64,000 bases of DNA from JAQBDA01 sp963709875 (lineage in GTDB: Bacteria > Chloroflexota > Anaerolineae > Anaerolineales > UBA4823). The notes beneath the pieces are model-generated. The model saw only the letters and a program-made list of their open reading frames with translations. It was not told where the DNA came from and did no database searches. Numbering within the stretch: position 1 is the stretch's first letter; each line of letters begins with the position of its first letter. The position numbers were made by a program, and so were the translations under genes. The stretch is from the NCBI GenBank assembly GCA_963709875.1, contig CAVPYB010000001.1, positions 62,001 to 126,000 on the forward strand, written 5' to 3'. This document shows, piece by piece, positions 43,877-51,386 of this stretch.

Positions 43877-43991
43877 TTGGATCTAGACACCGCCAGTGCA
43901 GAGGATGGTTTGCAGTGGTTCCGGACGGGGCTAATAATCAAATATCGGAATCGATCCCAACATTTCTCATATATACAAAAAGGAGGTCACC

Positions 43992-45248
43992 ATGTTCAAG
44001 CATCGTTTTCTCGTACCGTTGGCTCTGGCAGGTCTGGCAGCCCTGATCTGTGCCTGTTCTCCGCTGGAGGCGCAGACTTCCTATCAGGGTCAGCTGAGCG
44101 ACTCTGCTGGCAACCCCGTATCGGACGGGAACTACCAGATGACTTTTCGGTTGTACACTGCGGAGAATGACGCCGTGGATGCTGCCGCGTGGAGCGAGAG
44201 CTTGAGCGTCCCAGTCACCGATGGCCTCTTCAATGTCGCGTTGGGAGCCTCTGAGACGATCACTACCTCGTTGTTTGCCCAAAAGCTGTGGCTGGGTGTT
44301 GAAGTTGAGAGCGATGGGGAGATGACACCTCGCCAGAAGCTGACCGGGGCACCTTACGCCATGAGCCTGGCACCCGGCGCCGTTGTCCTGGGCATGATCG
44401 ACAAGGACAACCAGTACCCAGCCAGCCTTAACGTTGGCAACTCCGGCAATGGTTATGGCCTCGGAGTGGCGGCGTTAGGGACGGCTGGCATTGCCGTAGA
44501 TGGCAGCGATATCGGCCAAACCGGCCTGCTGATCGATAACTTTACGCATGGCGCGGTGATCACCGGCACGGATGGCACCGGTCTGCAGGTGAATGGATTC
44601 GGAGGGGTTGCGAATGATGATTATGGGGTGCGCGGGAGCAGCAAGAATAATGATGGCGTTTTTGGCTGGAGTACCGGTACAGGTGCTTCCGATACTGGGG
44701 TCAGCGGGCGTGGGGAAGATGGCTACGGCGTCTATGCTTTCTCCATCCAAAACTCCTATGGTATTTACACCCCGGATGACCTGTACGTCGGCGGCAGCTG
44801 CACCGGTTGTGCGCTGCGCTACGTCGGCTATAACGCCTCTGATGTCACTTTGCAGCCAGGGGATACAGTCGGTGCAGCCGGCGTCGATTTCCTGGAGGGG
44901 ATGTCCACCCCGGTGATGAAAGTGGCAACCGCGGTCGCAGGGAAGGAAGTCCTGGGAGTGGTCGTCGGGGCTGCGGAGATGTACAGGGTCGAAGCCGGGG
45001 TCAATGATGCACAGGCGGGAGCGCACTTCGGCGCGACCGGCGGAGCTGCAGCACCCGGTGATTACCTGATCATCGTGGTCCAAGGACCGGTGCAGGTGCG
45101 CGCGGCCGATGCGAATATCCAGCCCGGTGACATGGTTTACCAGGGTAGCGCCGGAATCAGCACGGAAGCCGGTGGTACGGTCATCGGCATGGCTCTGGAG
45201 GCCGTGGATGCCGGTGGCATGGTCTGGGTTCTGGTAGGCTACCGCTAA
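43992..45248 (+). CDS. Surface lipoprotein with repetitive glycine-rich domain
   Basis: 418 residues. A signal peptide with the lipobox ALICAC is followed by a domain found in many Chloroflexota and Planctomycetes surface proteins (TSYQGQLSDSAGNPVSDGNYQMTFRLYTA, then LWLGVEVESDGEMTPRQKLTGAPYAMSL). The middle is Gly/Asp-rich with repeating VxG and YGV turns (GTDGTGLQVNGFGG, DDYGVRGSSKNNDGVFGWS), like tail-fibre or beta-helix proteins. The C-terminal 140 residues form a further domain (YNASDVTLQPGDTVGAAGVDF). AGGAGGT is 7 bases upstream of ATG. It is cotranscribed with the small secreted protein 25 bases downstream. Likely a structural surface component. Confidence 0.8.
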   Translation: MFKHRFLVPLALAGLAALICACSPLEAQTSYQGQLSDSAGNPVSDGNYQMTFRLYTAENDAVDAAAWSESLSVPVTDGLFNVALGASETITTSLFAQKLWLGVEVESDGEMTPRQKLTGAPYAMSLAPGAVVLGMIDKDNQYPASLNVGNSGNGYGLGVAALGTAGIAVDGSDIGQTGLLIDNFTHGAVITGTDGTGLQVNGFGGVANDDYGVRGSSKNNDGVFGWSTGTGASDTGVSGRGEDGYGVYAFSIQNSYGIYTPDDLYVGGSCTGCALRYVGYNASDVTLQPGDTVGAAGVDFLEGMSTPVMKVATAVAGKEVLGVVVGAAEMYRVEAGVNDAQAGAHFGATGGAAAPGDYLIIVVQGPVQVRAADANIQPGDMVYQGSAGISTEAGGTVIGMALEAVDAGGMVWVLVGYR

Positions 45249-45273
45249 CCAATCCCCATGATGAGGTGACACC

Positions 45274-45576
45274 ATGAAGAAACTGCTTGTTATCATCCTG
45301 GCAGGGTTGATTATCGTGGCGCTCGGAGCAGGCATCGTCCTGGCCGAGTCCCCGTTGAAGTCCTCGACCAACTATGCCGTTCCCTGGGACGTGGTCGCGG
45401 GAGGTGGGGGAAAGATGTCCTCAGCCAACTATGCCATCAGCAGCACGACCGGTCAGACAGCCATAGGGCCAGGCTCCAGCAGCGGCTATGCAATTGGAGC
45501 CGGCTACTGGTACGGTGCGGTCGAGCAAGAGTACCAAATCTATTTACCTTTAGGGATCAAGAGCGCGCTCCCCTGA
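45274..45576 (+). CDS. Small secreted protein with YAI-GQTAIG repeat motif
   Basis: 100 residues with a classical signal peptide (KKLLVIILAGLIIVALGAGIVLA). The mature part contains YAVPWDVVAGGGGKMSSANYAISSTTGQTAIGPGSSSGYAIGAGYWYG, a motif found near the start of many extracellular proteins of Chloroflexota and related phyla, and ends in IYLPLGIKSALP, a short hydrophobic tail. The function is not known. Its adjacency to the lipoprotein gene suggests the same cell-surface structure. A strong terminator follows. Confidence 0.8.
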   Translation: MKKLLVIILAGLIIVALGAGIVLAESPLKSSTNYAVPWDVVAGGGGKMSSANYAISSTTGQTAIGPGSSSGYAIGAGYWYGAVEQEYQIYLPLGIKSALP

Positions 45577-45592
45577 GGGAACAAATTGTGCC

Positions 45593-45628
45593 AAGCGACC
45601 AGGGAGATGCCTCTTCCCTGGTCGCTTT
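45593..45628 (+). terminator. Terminator of the surface protein operon
   Basis: A 12-bp perfect stem AGCGACCAGGGA with TCCCTGGTCGCT, flanked by AA and TT, loop of 9. Confidence 0.9.
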
Positions 45629-45766
45629 CCCGAAATGAGTATCAGAGCGCTGAGTCCGCGCAGGCTGCTACAAAATTCGGTGCGATCCTATCAGATTTAT
45701 TAGCGTAAGGAGTGGTATTTACGGTAAAATAGAGCTATAAGCCTTATTAGGGAGGAAGGAAAGGCT

Positions 45767-45919
45767 ATGGTCGGGATTTTCGCAGTCGCAGTGGTGTGCA
45801 CAATCCTGTATTTCACATTCAAGAACAGGACCAATAAATTCGAGGAGATCGAGCGCCAGCAGGCAATGCGGCGCGCCGTGCTGAAGCTGCACGAGGACAG
45901 CCGCCGCTACGGGCTTTAG
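45767..45919 (+). CDS. Single-helix membrane microprotein, 50 residues
   Basis: ATG 45767 to TAG 45919. The translation starts MVGIFAVAVVCTILYFTF, one membrane helix, followed by a charged cytoplasmic helix (KFEEIERQQAMRRAVLKLHEDSRRYGL). A purine-rich ribosome-binding region (GGAGGAAGGAAAGG, 45751-45764) sits just before the start. The layout of one helix plus an amphipathic basic helix resembles PspB-like or phage-shock-type small proteins, but there is no clear homology. Function unknown. Confidence 0.6.
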   Translation: MVGIFAVAVVCTILYFTFKNRTNKFEEIERQQAMRRAVLKLHEDSRRYGL

Positions 45920-45954
45920 TCCGTCTGTGTGCTGCCGCTAGTGAGTACGCTTCG

Positions 45955-46629
45955 CTACCCTGCCACCAGCATGGGCAGGTATGTTTTCAGCGGCAGGTCT
46001 TCCCGCGGGACAGGGAATGGAGGTACCGGTGGGGGTACCGGGAGTGGGTTCCCGCCAAAGTTTTCGCACTGGCACTCCATATTGCCCTGTACTTCATTGC
46101 CCCCGCCGGTAGGAGGCGGGCGGTTGCCCTTGCACTGCAGGTTGCCGCCAATCGTGTTGCCGATGATGGAGAGCTCGCCGGTGTTCCGAGTCGCCTGCAG
46201 GTTGCCGGCGATCGTATTTCGGGCTATGTTGAGGAAAGCGTGATTCTTCCAGAGCTGCATGTCGCTATGGATCTGCACCCCCTGGATATCAACTGCGCCT
46301 GACTTTATGATCTGGATGTTACCGCCAACCCACGAGCCGGGGTAAACGTTCACCCGGGCGGCATATTTGGCCTGGATATTGCCTTCCACGTGTACGCCGT
46401 CAGCGAGCAGTGTTGCGCTGCGTTCAACGAAGATATTCCCCTCCACACGTGTGCCGTTCAGGTTGCAAAGGGCATCTGGGGGCACGCGCAGGTTGTCGAC
46501 CGTGATGGCACCCAGCATGCCGGTGCAGGGGTAGTCATCTGCCAGCACTCTGTCATTCGCAAGCAGGGAGATCACTGTTGTCAGCAGCGCAACCAACATC
46601 AACCTCTTCCAGCAGGACGTTTTACACAT
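45955..46629 (-). CDS. Secreted beta-helix-like protein (bactofilin-like fold)
   Basis: 224 residues with a signal peptide (MLVALLTTVISLLANDRVLA). The body repeats short beta turns with the GN and GxV spacing of a right-handed beta-helix (GTRVEGNIFVERSATLLADGVHVEGNIQAKYAARVNVYPGSWVGGNIQI), like the polymer-forming bactofilin domain but exported. It contains paired cysteines and ends in a Pro-rich linker and the hydrophobic tail KTYLPMLVAG, similar to the tail YLPLGIK of the protein ending at 45576. ATG 46629 has GGGAGGG just upstream. A surface-associated scaffold is likely. Confidence 0.75.
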   Translation of the reverse strand: MCKTSCWKRLMLVALLTTVISLLANDRVLADDYPCTGMLGAITVDNLRVPPDALCNLNGTRVEGNIFVERSATLLADGVHVEGNIQAKYAARVNVYPGSWVGGNIQIIKSGAVDIQGVQIHSDMQLWKNHAFLNIARNTIAGNLQATRNTGELSIIGNTIGGNLQCKGNRPPPTGGGNEVQGNMECQCENFGGNPLPVPPPVPPFPVPREDLPLKTYLPMLVAG

Positions 46630-46772
46630 AGACCCTCCCAGTGGTGTCAACCTCTCGTCGATCCCTAAAACGTGCAAGCAGCGTGCCTACCAGCCCCAAA
46701 GTCAGGTGTAGTTCCACAAATAGTGTACACGAACTCGTGCAAGTGTCAATCACGAATAGCTTTGCTAAAAAA

Positions 46773-46784
46773 GAACAAACGTTC
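46773..46784. promoter_or_regulatory. LexA-like palindrome upstream of the deoxynucleoside kinase gene
   Basis: GAACAAACGTTC matches the Gram-positive-type SOS box core GAAC-N4-GTTC. It lies in the 275-base gap between the divergent kinase and beta-helix genes, 121 bases before the kinase start. No other feature is evident in this gap. Confidence 0.35.
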
Positions 46785-46905
46785 TGTGCTCGGAGATCGA
46801 ATCGGTGTTGCGCCTTCCGCCATTCGCTGGTATCCTTAAAGCTGACCGCTAACCGCTGTCGGCACTCAATCATCGACCAACAAACAACCGGAACAACCAC
46901 CCACT

Positions 46906-47568
46906 ATGTATACCGCTATCGAAGGTGTCATCGGCGTCGGGAAGACCACCCTGGCGCGCCTGCTCCAGCCTGCTTTCCAGTCCGAGCTGCTGCTGGAGGT
47001 GTTCGAGGAAAATCCGTTCCTATCCGATTTCTACGGCGACCGGGAGCGCTATGCCTTCCAGACGCAGATCTTCTTCCTGCTCAGCCGCTACCACCAGCAG
47101 CGCCGGGCGGTGCCGAAAGTTCTGAGCGGCGGTGCCAACTTGCTGGCGGACTACACCTTCGAGAAGGATGCCCTGTTTGCTGGCATCAACCTCAAAGGCG
47201 ACGAGCTGGAAATGTACCACCGCGTCCACGAGGCGCTGGCAGAGAAGATCCCGGTGCCCGATCTGGTGGTCTACCTGCGCGCCGATACGGACGTGCTGAT
47301 GCAGCGCATCGCCCTGCGCGACCGTCCGTACGAGCGCAACATGGAGCGCGGCTATATCGGCGAGCTGAACCAGGCGTACGATGAATTTTATGTGAACCGC
47401 CAACTTGGAGGTGATGAAAGATCGCCGGTGCTGGTGATCGACACCAACCAGTTGGATTACGTGCACAGCGCTGAGAGCCTGCGTTGGGTAGAGAACCGCA
47501 TCCGCCAGGCGCTGCATTTGTCGCCGTTCCAGGCTGAGCTGCCATTAGGGCTGAATGTCAAGGATTGA
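46906..47568 (+). CDS. Deoxynucleoside kinase (dGK/dCK family)
   Basis: 220 residues. The P-loop is GVIGVGKTT (7-15) and the LID arginines lie in RIALRDRPYERNMERGYI. A conserved YTFEKDALFA segment with the ERS-like substrate site (here TFEKD) follows, and DLVVYLRAD marks the beta-strand before the LID. It phosphorylates deoxynucleosides for salvage; the specificity (dG, dA or dC) cannot be told. The gene lies just before a nucleotidyltransferase gene, whose ATG follows the stop by 47 bases; a common transcript is likely. Confidence 0.92.
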   Translation: MYTAIEGVIGVGKTTLARLLQPAFQSELLLEVFEENPFLSDFYGDRERYAFQTQIFFLLSRYHQQRRAVPKVLSGGANLLADYTFEKDALFAGINLKGDELEMYHRVHEALAEKIPVPDLVVYLRADTDVLMQRIALRDRPYERNMERGYIGELNQAYDEFYVNRQLGGDERSPVLVIDTNQLDYVHSAESLRWVENRIRQALHLSPFQAELPLGLNVKD

Positions 47569-47615
47569 ACGGGGACCCGGGCAAGGAAGGGGCGGGGAGA
47601 AGCGAGAATAAATCT

Positions 47616-48620
47616 ATGCGCATTAATCAGCAGACCCTGATGAAAATCGCTCAAGACACGGTTTCCCGCCGGGTGCGTCGCGACCACGGCCTGCTGGCAG
47701 CCTTCCTGTGCGGCTCCGTACTCGAAGACGATTACTTGCTGGGCGGAACGACCGATATCGATCTGGTGTTCATCCACGCCGATGCAGTGCCGGACGAGCG
47801 CGAGATCGTGCGCCTGACCGACGAGGTGCATATCGATATCGGGCATTTCCCGCAGAAGGCTTTCCGCCAGACGCGCATGCTGCGCCTGCACCCCTGGCTG
47901 GGACCGACCATCTTCGACTGTAAGCCGCTATACGACCCGCAGCATTTCATGGATTTCACGCAGGCCAGTGTGCGCGGCCAGTTCCATCGACCGGATTACG
48001 TTCACCAGCGCTCGCGCCAGTTGGTGGACAGCGCCCGCCAGGTGTGGATGTCTTTCTACACCGACCTGCCGGAGCAGCCCGGGCCGGATGAGCTGTACCT
48101 TTATCTGACTGCCGTGGAAAGCGCCGGAAATGCCATTGCCAGCCTGTACGGCCCGCCTCTTACCGAGCGGCGCTACCTTTTGGGCTACCGCCAGCGGGTC
48201 GAGGCCGCCGGATACAGCGGGCTGTATCCGGGGATGCTGGGCCTGATTGGCGCGCCAAATGCTGACCTGCAGGCGCTGCCAGTCTGGCTGGCCGCCTGGC
48301 GGGTATGCCTGGAGGGGCTGCCGGCTGAGTCTACGCCGAAGCGCCTTGACCCCCAACGCATCCCTTACTACCAGCGCGCCTATGAGGCCATCCTGGATGG
48401 GGACCAGCCGCTGGCGGTGCTGTGGTCGCTGCTGCAGACCTGGACGATGGCTGCTGGTCAGCTCCCGGAAGAAGCGGACAGCCTGGCGGCCTGGGAGAAG
48501 GCGTGCGGAAGCCTGGGTCTGCTGGGTGCTGGGTTTGCAGAACGGGTCGAAGCCCTGGATGCCTATCTGGATATGGTGGAAGAGATTATGGATAACTGGG
48601 GGCGAGCCAGCGGCGTGTGA
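47616..48620 (+). CDS. Nucleotidyltransferase-fold protein
   Basis: 334 residues. The N-terminal pol-beta-type nucleotidyltransferase motif appears as FLCGSVLEDDYLLGGTTDIDLVFIHAD, that is GS-x11-DxD, followed by a third acidic residue in EVHIDIGHF. The C-terminal 200 residues are helical and of no family I can name. An in-frame TTG at 47565 overlaps the kinase stop; I prefer ATG 47616, preceded by a G-rich ribosome-binding stretch. The MNT/KNT-like fold includes aminoglycoside and other small-molecule nucleotidyltransferases as well as toxin-neutralising enzymes; the substrate here is unknown. Cotranscription with the kinase hints at nucleotide-related chemistry. Confidence 0.82.
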   Translation: MRINQQTLMKIAQDTVSRRVRRDHGLLAAFLCGSVLEDDYLLGGTTDIDLVFIHADAVPDEREIVRLTDEVHIDIGHFPQKAFRQTRMLRLHPWLGPTIFDCKPLYDPQHFMDFTQASVRGQFHRPDYVHQRSRQLVDSARQVWMSFYTDLPEQPGPDELYLYLTAVESAGNAIASLYGPPLTERRYLLGYRQRVEAAGYSGLYPGMLGLIGAPNADLQALPVWLAAWRVCLEGLPAESTPKRLDPQRIPYYQRAYEAILDGDQPLAVLWSLLQTWTMAAGQLPEEADSLAAWEKACGSLGLLGAGFAERVEALDAYLDMVEEIMDNWGRASGV

Positions 48621-48643
48621 GCCGCGGCTGCTGAGATAAGTAT

Positions 48644-48681
48644 AAACCTGGGGCAGAGCGCGGTGACTCTGCCCCAGGTTT
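48644..48681 (+). terminator. Terminator after the nucleotidyltransferase gene
   Basis: A 15-bp perfect stem (48644-48658 with 48667-48681), loop of 8, followed by TGTTTC. Confidence 0.9.
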
Positions 48682-48697
48682 TGTTTCATGTGAAACA
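48682..48697. other. parS-like ParB binding site, one mismatch
   Basis: TGTTTCATGTGAAACA differs by one base from the bacterial parS consensus TGTTTCACGTGAAACA. Confidence 0.8.
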
Positions 48698-48730
48698 AAA
48701 TTCAGTTATTGCAGAAGCAACCGGTAAGGA

Positions 48731-48746
48731 TGTTTCACGTGAAACA
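48731..48746. other. parS site, perfect match
   Basis: TGTTTCACGTGAAACA is a perfect match to the widely conserved chromosomal parS consensus. It lies 49 bases (start to start) from the first copy in an intergenic region. ParB loading here would mark an origin-proximal chromosome segment. Confidence 0.9.
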
Positions 48747-48796
48747 ATACTTAGACTGCCATCTGTCGTACGAAACGTTGCGCAGGGCAGAGAGGT

Positions 48797-49249
48797 TCAC
48801 ACTCTGGTTTGGTTGAGCGCCGGGACATTTTGCTCCGCCAGCCAGTCTGTTATCGCCGCCTGGATCTGGTCACGGACACGTCTGAATACCTTCAGCGTGT
48901 CTTGCTCCGTACCGACAAATGCTGCCGGGTCTTCGAAGCTCCAGTGCAGGCGGTGGCTCACACCTAAAAATGTGGTCGGGCAGTTCTTCTCGGCATGGTC
49001 GCATACCGTGATCAGGTAACCGAAGTTGACATGCCCGAGGTACTCGCGCACGTCTTTCGAATGCTGACCTTTCAGGCTGATGCCGATCTCTTCCATGACC
49101 TGTTGGGTGTACGGGTTGATACCTTTCGGATCCAGGCCGGCGCTGTGGGCTTCGAACGTATCGCCGGCGTAGTGCCGCAGAAAGGCTTCAGCCATCTGGC
49201 TGCGCGCCGAGTTGCCGGTGCACAAGAACAGCACTTTTGTTTTGCTCAT
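48797..49249 (-). CDS. arsC: Arsenate reductase, thioredoxin-linked (LMW phosphatase fold)
   Basis: 150 residues. The CX5R loop is CTGNSAR with Cys10 and Arg16, followed by SQMAEAFLR. A second cysteine pair region, VCDHAEKNCP, provides the Cys used in the disulfide cascade with thioredoxin. The enzyme reduces arsenate to arsenite for export by Acr3. It is the last gene of the four-gene operon arsR-acr3-GNAT-arsC, 52 bases after the GNAT gene, with AAGGAG upstream. Confidence 0.95.
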   Translation of the reverse strand: MSKTKVLFLCTGNSARSQMAEAFLRHYAGDTFEAHSAGLDPKGINPYTQQVMEEIGISLKGQHSKDVREYLGHVNFGYLITVCDHAEKNCPTTFLGVSHRLHWSFEDPAAFVGTEQDTLKVFRRVRDQIQAAITDWLAEQNVPALNQTRV

Positions 49250-49301
49250 CCGGTTTCTATCTCCTTGCCGGGAGTTATGATGATTTTCCCATCTAGATAG
49301 T

Positions 49302-49742
49302 TTATGCCATCAGGTGTTTGACCATGCAGGCCGCGCTGCCAGGGCACAATGATTGGAATTCGCTGGTGCTGCCGATCGCCTCTGGCACCTTACTTCGTTC
49401 TGTAATGTGGTAGCCACGGGCGGCGAAGAAAGTCTCAGCGGTGGTGGTCAGCAGATAGGGTGCCCCCACTCCCTTGGATATAGCCAGCGCTTCGATGGCT
49501 GCCAGCAGGCGGGCGCCCAGACCCCGCCCACGATAGTCTGATTCGACCACCAGGGAGCGCAGCAGCCCGTTTTCATCGTAGCGCTCCAATCCCACGCAGC
49601 CGACCAGCCGCTCGCCTTCGTAAAGCGACAGGAAATCGTCCATTTGTGCCACGGTCAGGTCTTCGTATGGCAGATCGTTTTCTGCCAGCAGCGCCTTGAC
49701 CTGCCCAATGTCCGCTCCGGGTGTGATGGTAATAACCGGCAT
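49302..49742 (-). CDS. GNAT acetyltransferase of the ArsN2 type
   Basis: 146 residues, one GNAT domain. The acetyl-CoA loop reads SDYRGRGLGARLL, preceded by the strand LLRSLVVE. The N-terminal part (ALLAENDLPYEDL) and the C-terminal end (FFAARGYHITERSKVPEAIGSTSEFQSLCPGSAACM) match the arsenic-operon GNATs annotated as ArsN2. The ArsN1 group acetylates organoarsenical compounds; the substrate of the ArsN2 group is less certain. It begins 22 bases after acr3 ends, with AGGAG in the gap. Confidence 0.85.
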   Translation of the reverse strand: MPVITITPGADIGQVKALLAENDLPYEDLTVAQMDDFLSLYEGERLVGCVGLERYDENGLLRSLVVESDYRGRGLGARLLAAIEALAISKGVGAPYLLTTTAETFFAARGYHITERSKVPEAIGSTSEFQSLCPGSAACMVKHLMA

Positions 49743-49763
49743 CTAAAGCTCCTTTCCGGCGAC

Positions 49764-50846
49764 TCAGCCGGACGGTTCTTCGTGCGCTCGTATGGATCCT
49801 GGGGAGGTAAAGTAGCGCTTCCGGAACCAGAATGCGACATTCACCAGCCCGATCATTATCGGCACCTCGATCAGCGGTCCGATCACGGTCGCAAAGGCTA
49901 CCCCGGAGTTGATGCCGAACACCGCCACTGCCACCGCGATCGCCAGCTCGAAATTGTTGCTGGCCGCGGTGAAAGAAAGTGTGGTGGTAACCGGGTAGCT
50001 GGCGCTTGACCTGCGCCCGATGGCGAAGCTGACCAGGAACATCAGCACGAAGTAGATCGCCAGCGGAATGGCGATCAGCACAACATCCTGCGGAGAGCTC
50101 ACGATCTTGTCCCCCTGCAGGCTGAACATAACCAGGATGGTGAACAGCAGCGCGACCAGCGTGATCGGGCTGATGCGCGGGATGAACTGGGTCTCGTACC
50201 AGGTTTTTCCCCGCCGTCGGATCAGGATGAAGCGGGTCAGCAATCCGGCGATGAAGGGGATGCCCAGGTAAATGAACACGCTCTGGGCGATATCGGCGAT
50301 GCTGATATCCACCACGCTGCCCTGCATGCCGAGGACCGGCGGCAGCAGGGTGATGAAGATATAGGCGTAGATGCTGTAGAAGAAGACCTGGAACAGGCTG
50401 TTGAACGCCACCAACCCGGCGGCATATTCGCTGTCGCCGTCCGCCAGGTCGTTCCAGACGATCACCATGGCGATGCAGCGTGCCAGCCCGATCAAGATCA
50501 GGCCGACCATATATTCAGGATAGCCGCGCAGGAAGGTGATCGCAAGCAGGAACATCAGCACCGGTCCGATCACCCAGTTGAGCAGCAAGGACAGCCCCAG
50601 GATACGCGTATTGCGGAACACATCCCCCAGCTCCTCATAGCGCACTTTCGCAAGTGGGGGATACATCATCAGGATCAGCCCGATGGCGATGGGGATATTG
50701 GTCGTGCCTACCTGAAAGCGATTGACGAAGCTCTCTACACCCGGCAGGAAGTAGCCGAGCGCTACCCCGGCTGCCATTGCAAGGAAGATCCACAGGGTGA
50801 GGTAGCGGTCCAGTGTAGATAACCTGCGGCTGGTTTGAACGGTCAT
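49764..50846 (-). CDS. acr3: Arsenite efflux permease Acr3
   Basis: 360 residues with about ten membrane helices, BART superfamily. Family features include the NWVIGPVLMFLLA and GLILIGLARCIAMVIVWNDLADGD segments, the latter with the Cys essential for arsenite transport, and SFTAASNNFELAIAVAVAVFG. It exports arsenite across the membrane. An in-frame start at 50894 exists, but ATG 50846 has AGGAGA 7 bases upstream. An operator-like palindrome at 50884-50899 lies between it and arsR, so acr3 may have its own regulated promoter. Confidence 0.96.
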   Translation of the reverse strand: MTVQTSRRLSTLDRYLTLWIFLAMAAGVALGYFLPGVESFVNRFQVGTTNIPIAIGLILMMYPPLAKVRYEELGDVFRNTRILGLSLLLNWVIGPVLMFLLAITFLRGYPEYMVGLILIGLARCIAMVIVWNDLADGDSEYAAGLVAFNSLFQVFFYSIYAYIFITLLPPVLGMQGSVVDISIADIAQSVFIYLGIPFIAGLLTRFILIRRRGKTWYETQFIPRISPITLVALLFTILVMFSLQGDKIVSSPQDVVLIAIPLAIYFVLMFLVSFAIGRRSSASYPVTTTLSFTAASNNFELAIAVAVAVFGINSGVAFATVIGPLIEVPIMIGLVNVAFWFRKRYFTSPGSIRAHEEPSG

Positions 50847-50883
50847 GCTGGGTCTCCTGAAGTACAGCCATTTGGCTGAATGG

Positions 50884-50899
50884 TTCAATGTCAATTGAA
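50884..50899. promoter_or_regulatory. ArsR operator candidate upstream of acr3
   Basis: TTCAATGTCAATTGAA is an inverted repeat TTCAA-N6-TTGAA. The same arrangement occurs upstream of arsR at 51323-51338. Confidence 0.78.
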
Positions 50900-50917
50900 C
50901 TATTGGGATAAAAAAAA

Positions 50918-51295
50918 TTAAGCCAGTTCGATCTCTTTTACATCGAGGATGGTTTCTTGCGGTCCGCAGATGGTGCGCCGGGGGCGGATGCGCTGCGGGT
51001 CGAAGAACTCTCCAAGCGCCTGGTTGAGAGCAGTCAGGGCGTCCTGGTTCACCGAGTAATACACCCAGCGGGCATCCGTGGGGTCGCGCTGCGCCTCCAC
51101 CAAACCGGCTTTGCGCAGCTCCCCCAGGTGGTAAGACACCAGGTTTGCCGGCATGTCCAGGTCACTGCCCAGCACGCAGTTGCACTGGTAGCCCTCCATG
51201 ATCTGCTGGAAGATGTGCAGGCGCCTGGGTTCTGCCAGCACCTTCAGCCAGCGGGCGAGGCGTTCTAAGTCTGTGGGTGGGGATTTCAGAATCAA
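50918..51295 (-). CDS. arsR: Arsenic-responsive repressor ArsR
   Basis: 125 residues, a winged helix (LARWLKVLAEPRRLHIFQQIMEGYQCNC, MPANLVSYHLGELRKAGLVEAQRDPTDARWVYYSVN). Two cysteines in YQCNCVLG, with a third near the C-terminus (RRTICGPQ), could form the arsenite site. Translation begins at TTG 51295: AGGAGA lies 7 bases upstream, and the nearby ATG at 51299 is in another frame. It should repress its own operon through the TTCAA-N6-TTGAA sites. Confidence 0.92.
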   Translation of the reverse strand: MILKSPPTDLERLARWLKVLAEPRRLHIFQQIMEGYQCNCVLGSDLDMPANLVSYHLGELRKAGLVEAQRDPTDARWVYYSVNQDALTALNQALGEFFDPQRIRPRRTICGPQETILDVKEIELA

Positions 51296-51322
51296 GCATA
51301 GATCTCCTGACTGGAAATATAT

Positions 51323-51338
51323 TTCAATGATGGTTGAA
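51323..51338. promoter_or_regulatory. ArsR operator candidate upstream of arsR
   Basis: TTCAATGATGGTTGAA, inverted repeat TTCAA-N6-TTGAA, 28 bases before the arsR start. Confidence 0.78.
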
Positions 51339-51386
51339 GTATAGTCTCCTTTCGGCTGCCTGTCAATGCCATTTCCTTATCTGTTA

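Noticed and set aside
46622..46900. Minus-strand open frame of 92 codons before the beta-helix gene
   Set aside because: It lies across a promoter region, is Cys/Arg-rich and without family features; the beta-helix gene has a better start at 46629.
48663..49019. Plus-strand open frame of 118 codons over parS and arsC
   Set aside because: Its beginning is the translated parS palindrome and the rest is antisense to arsC.
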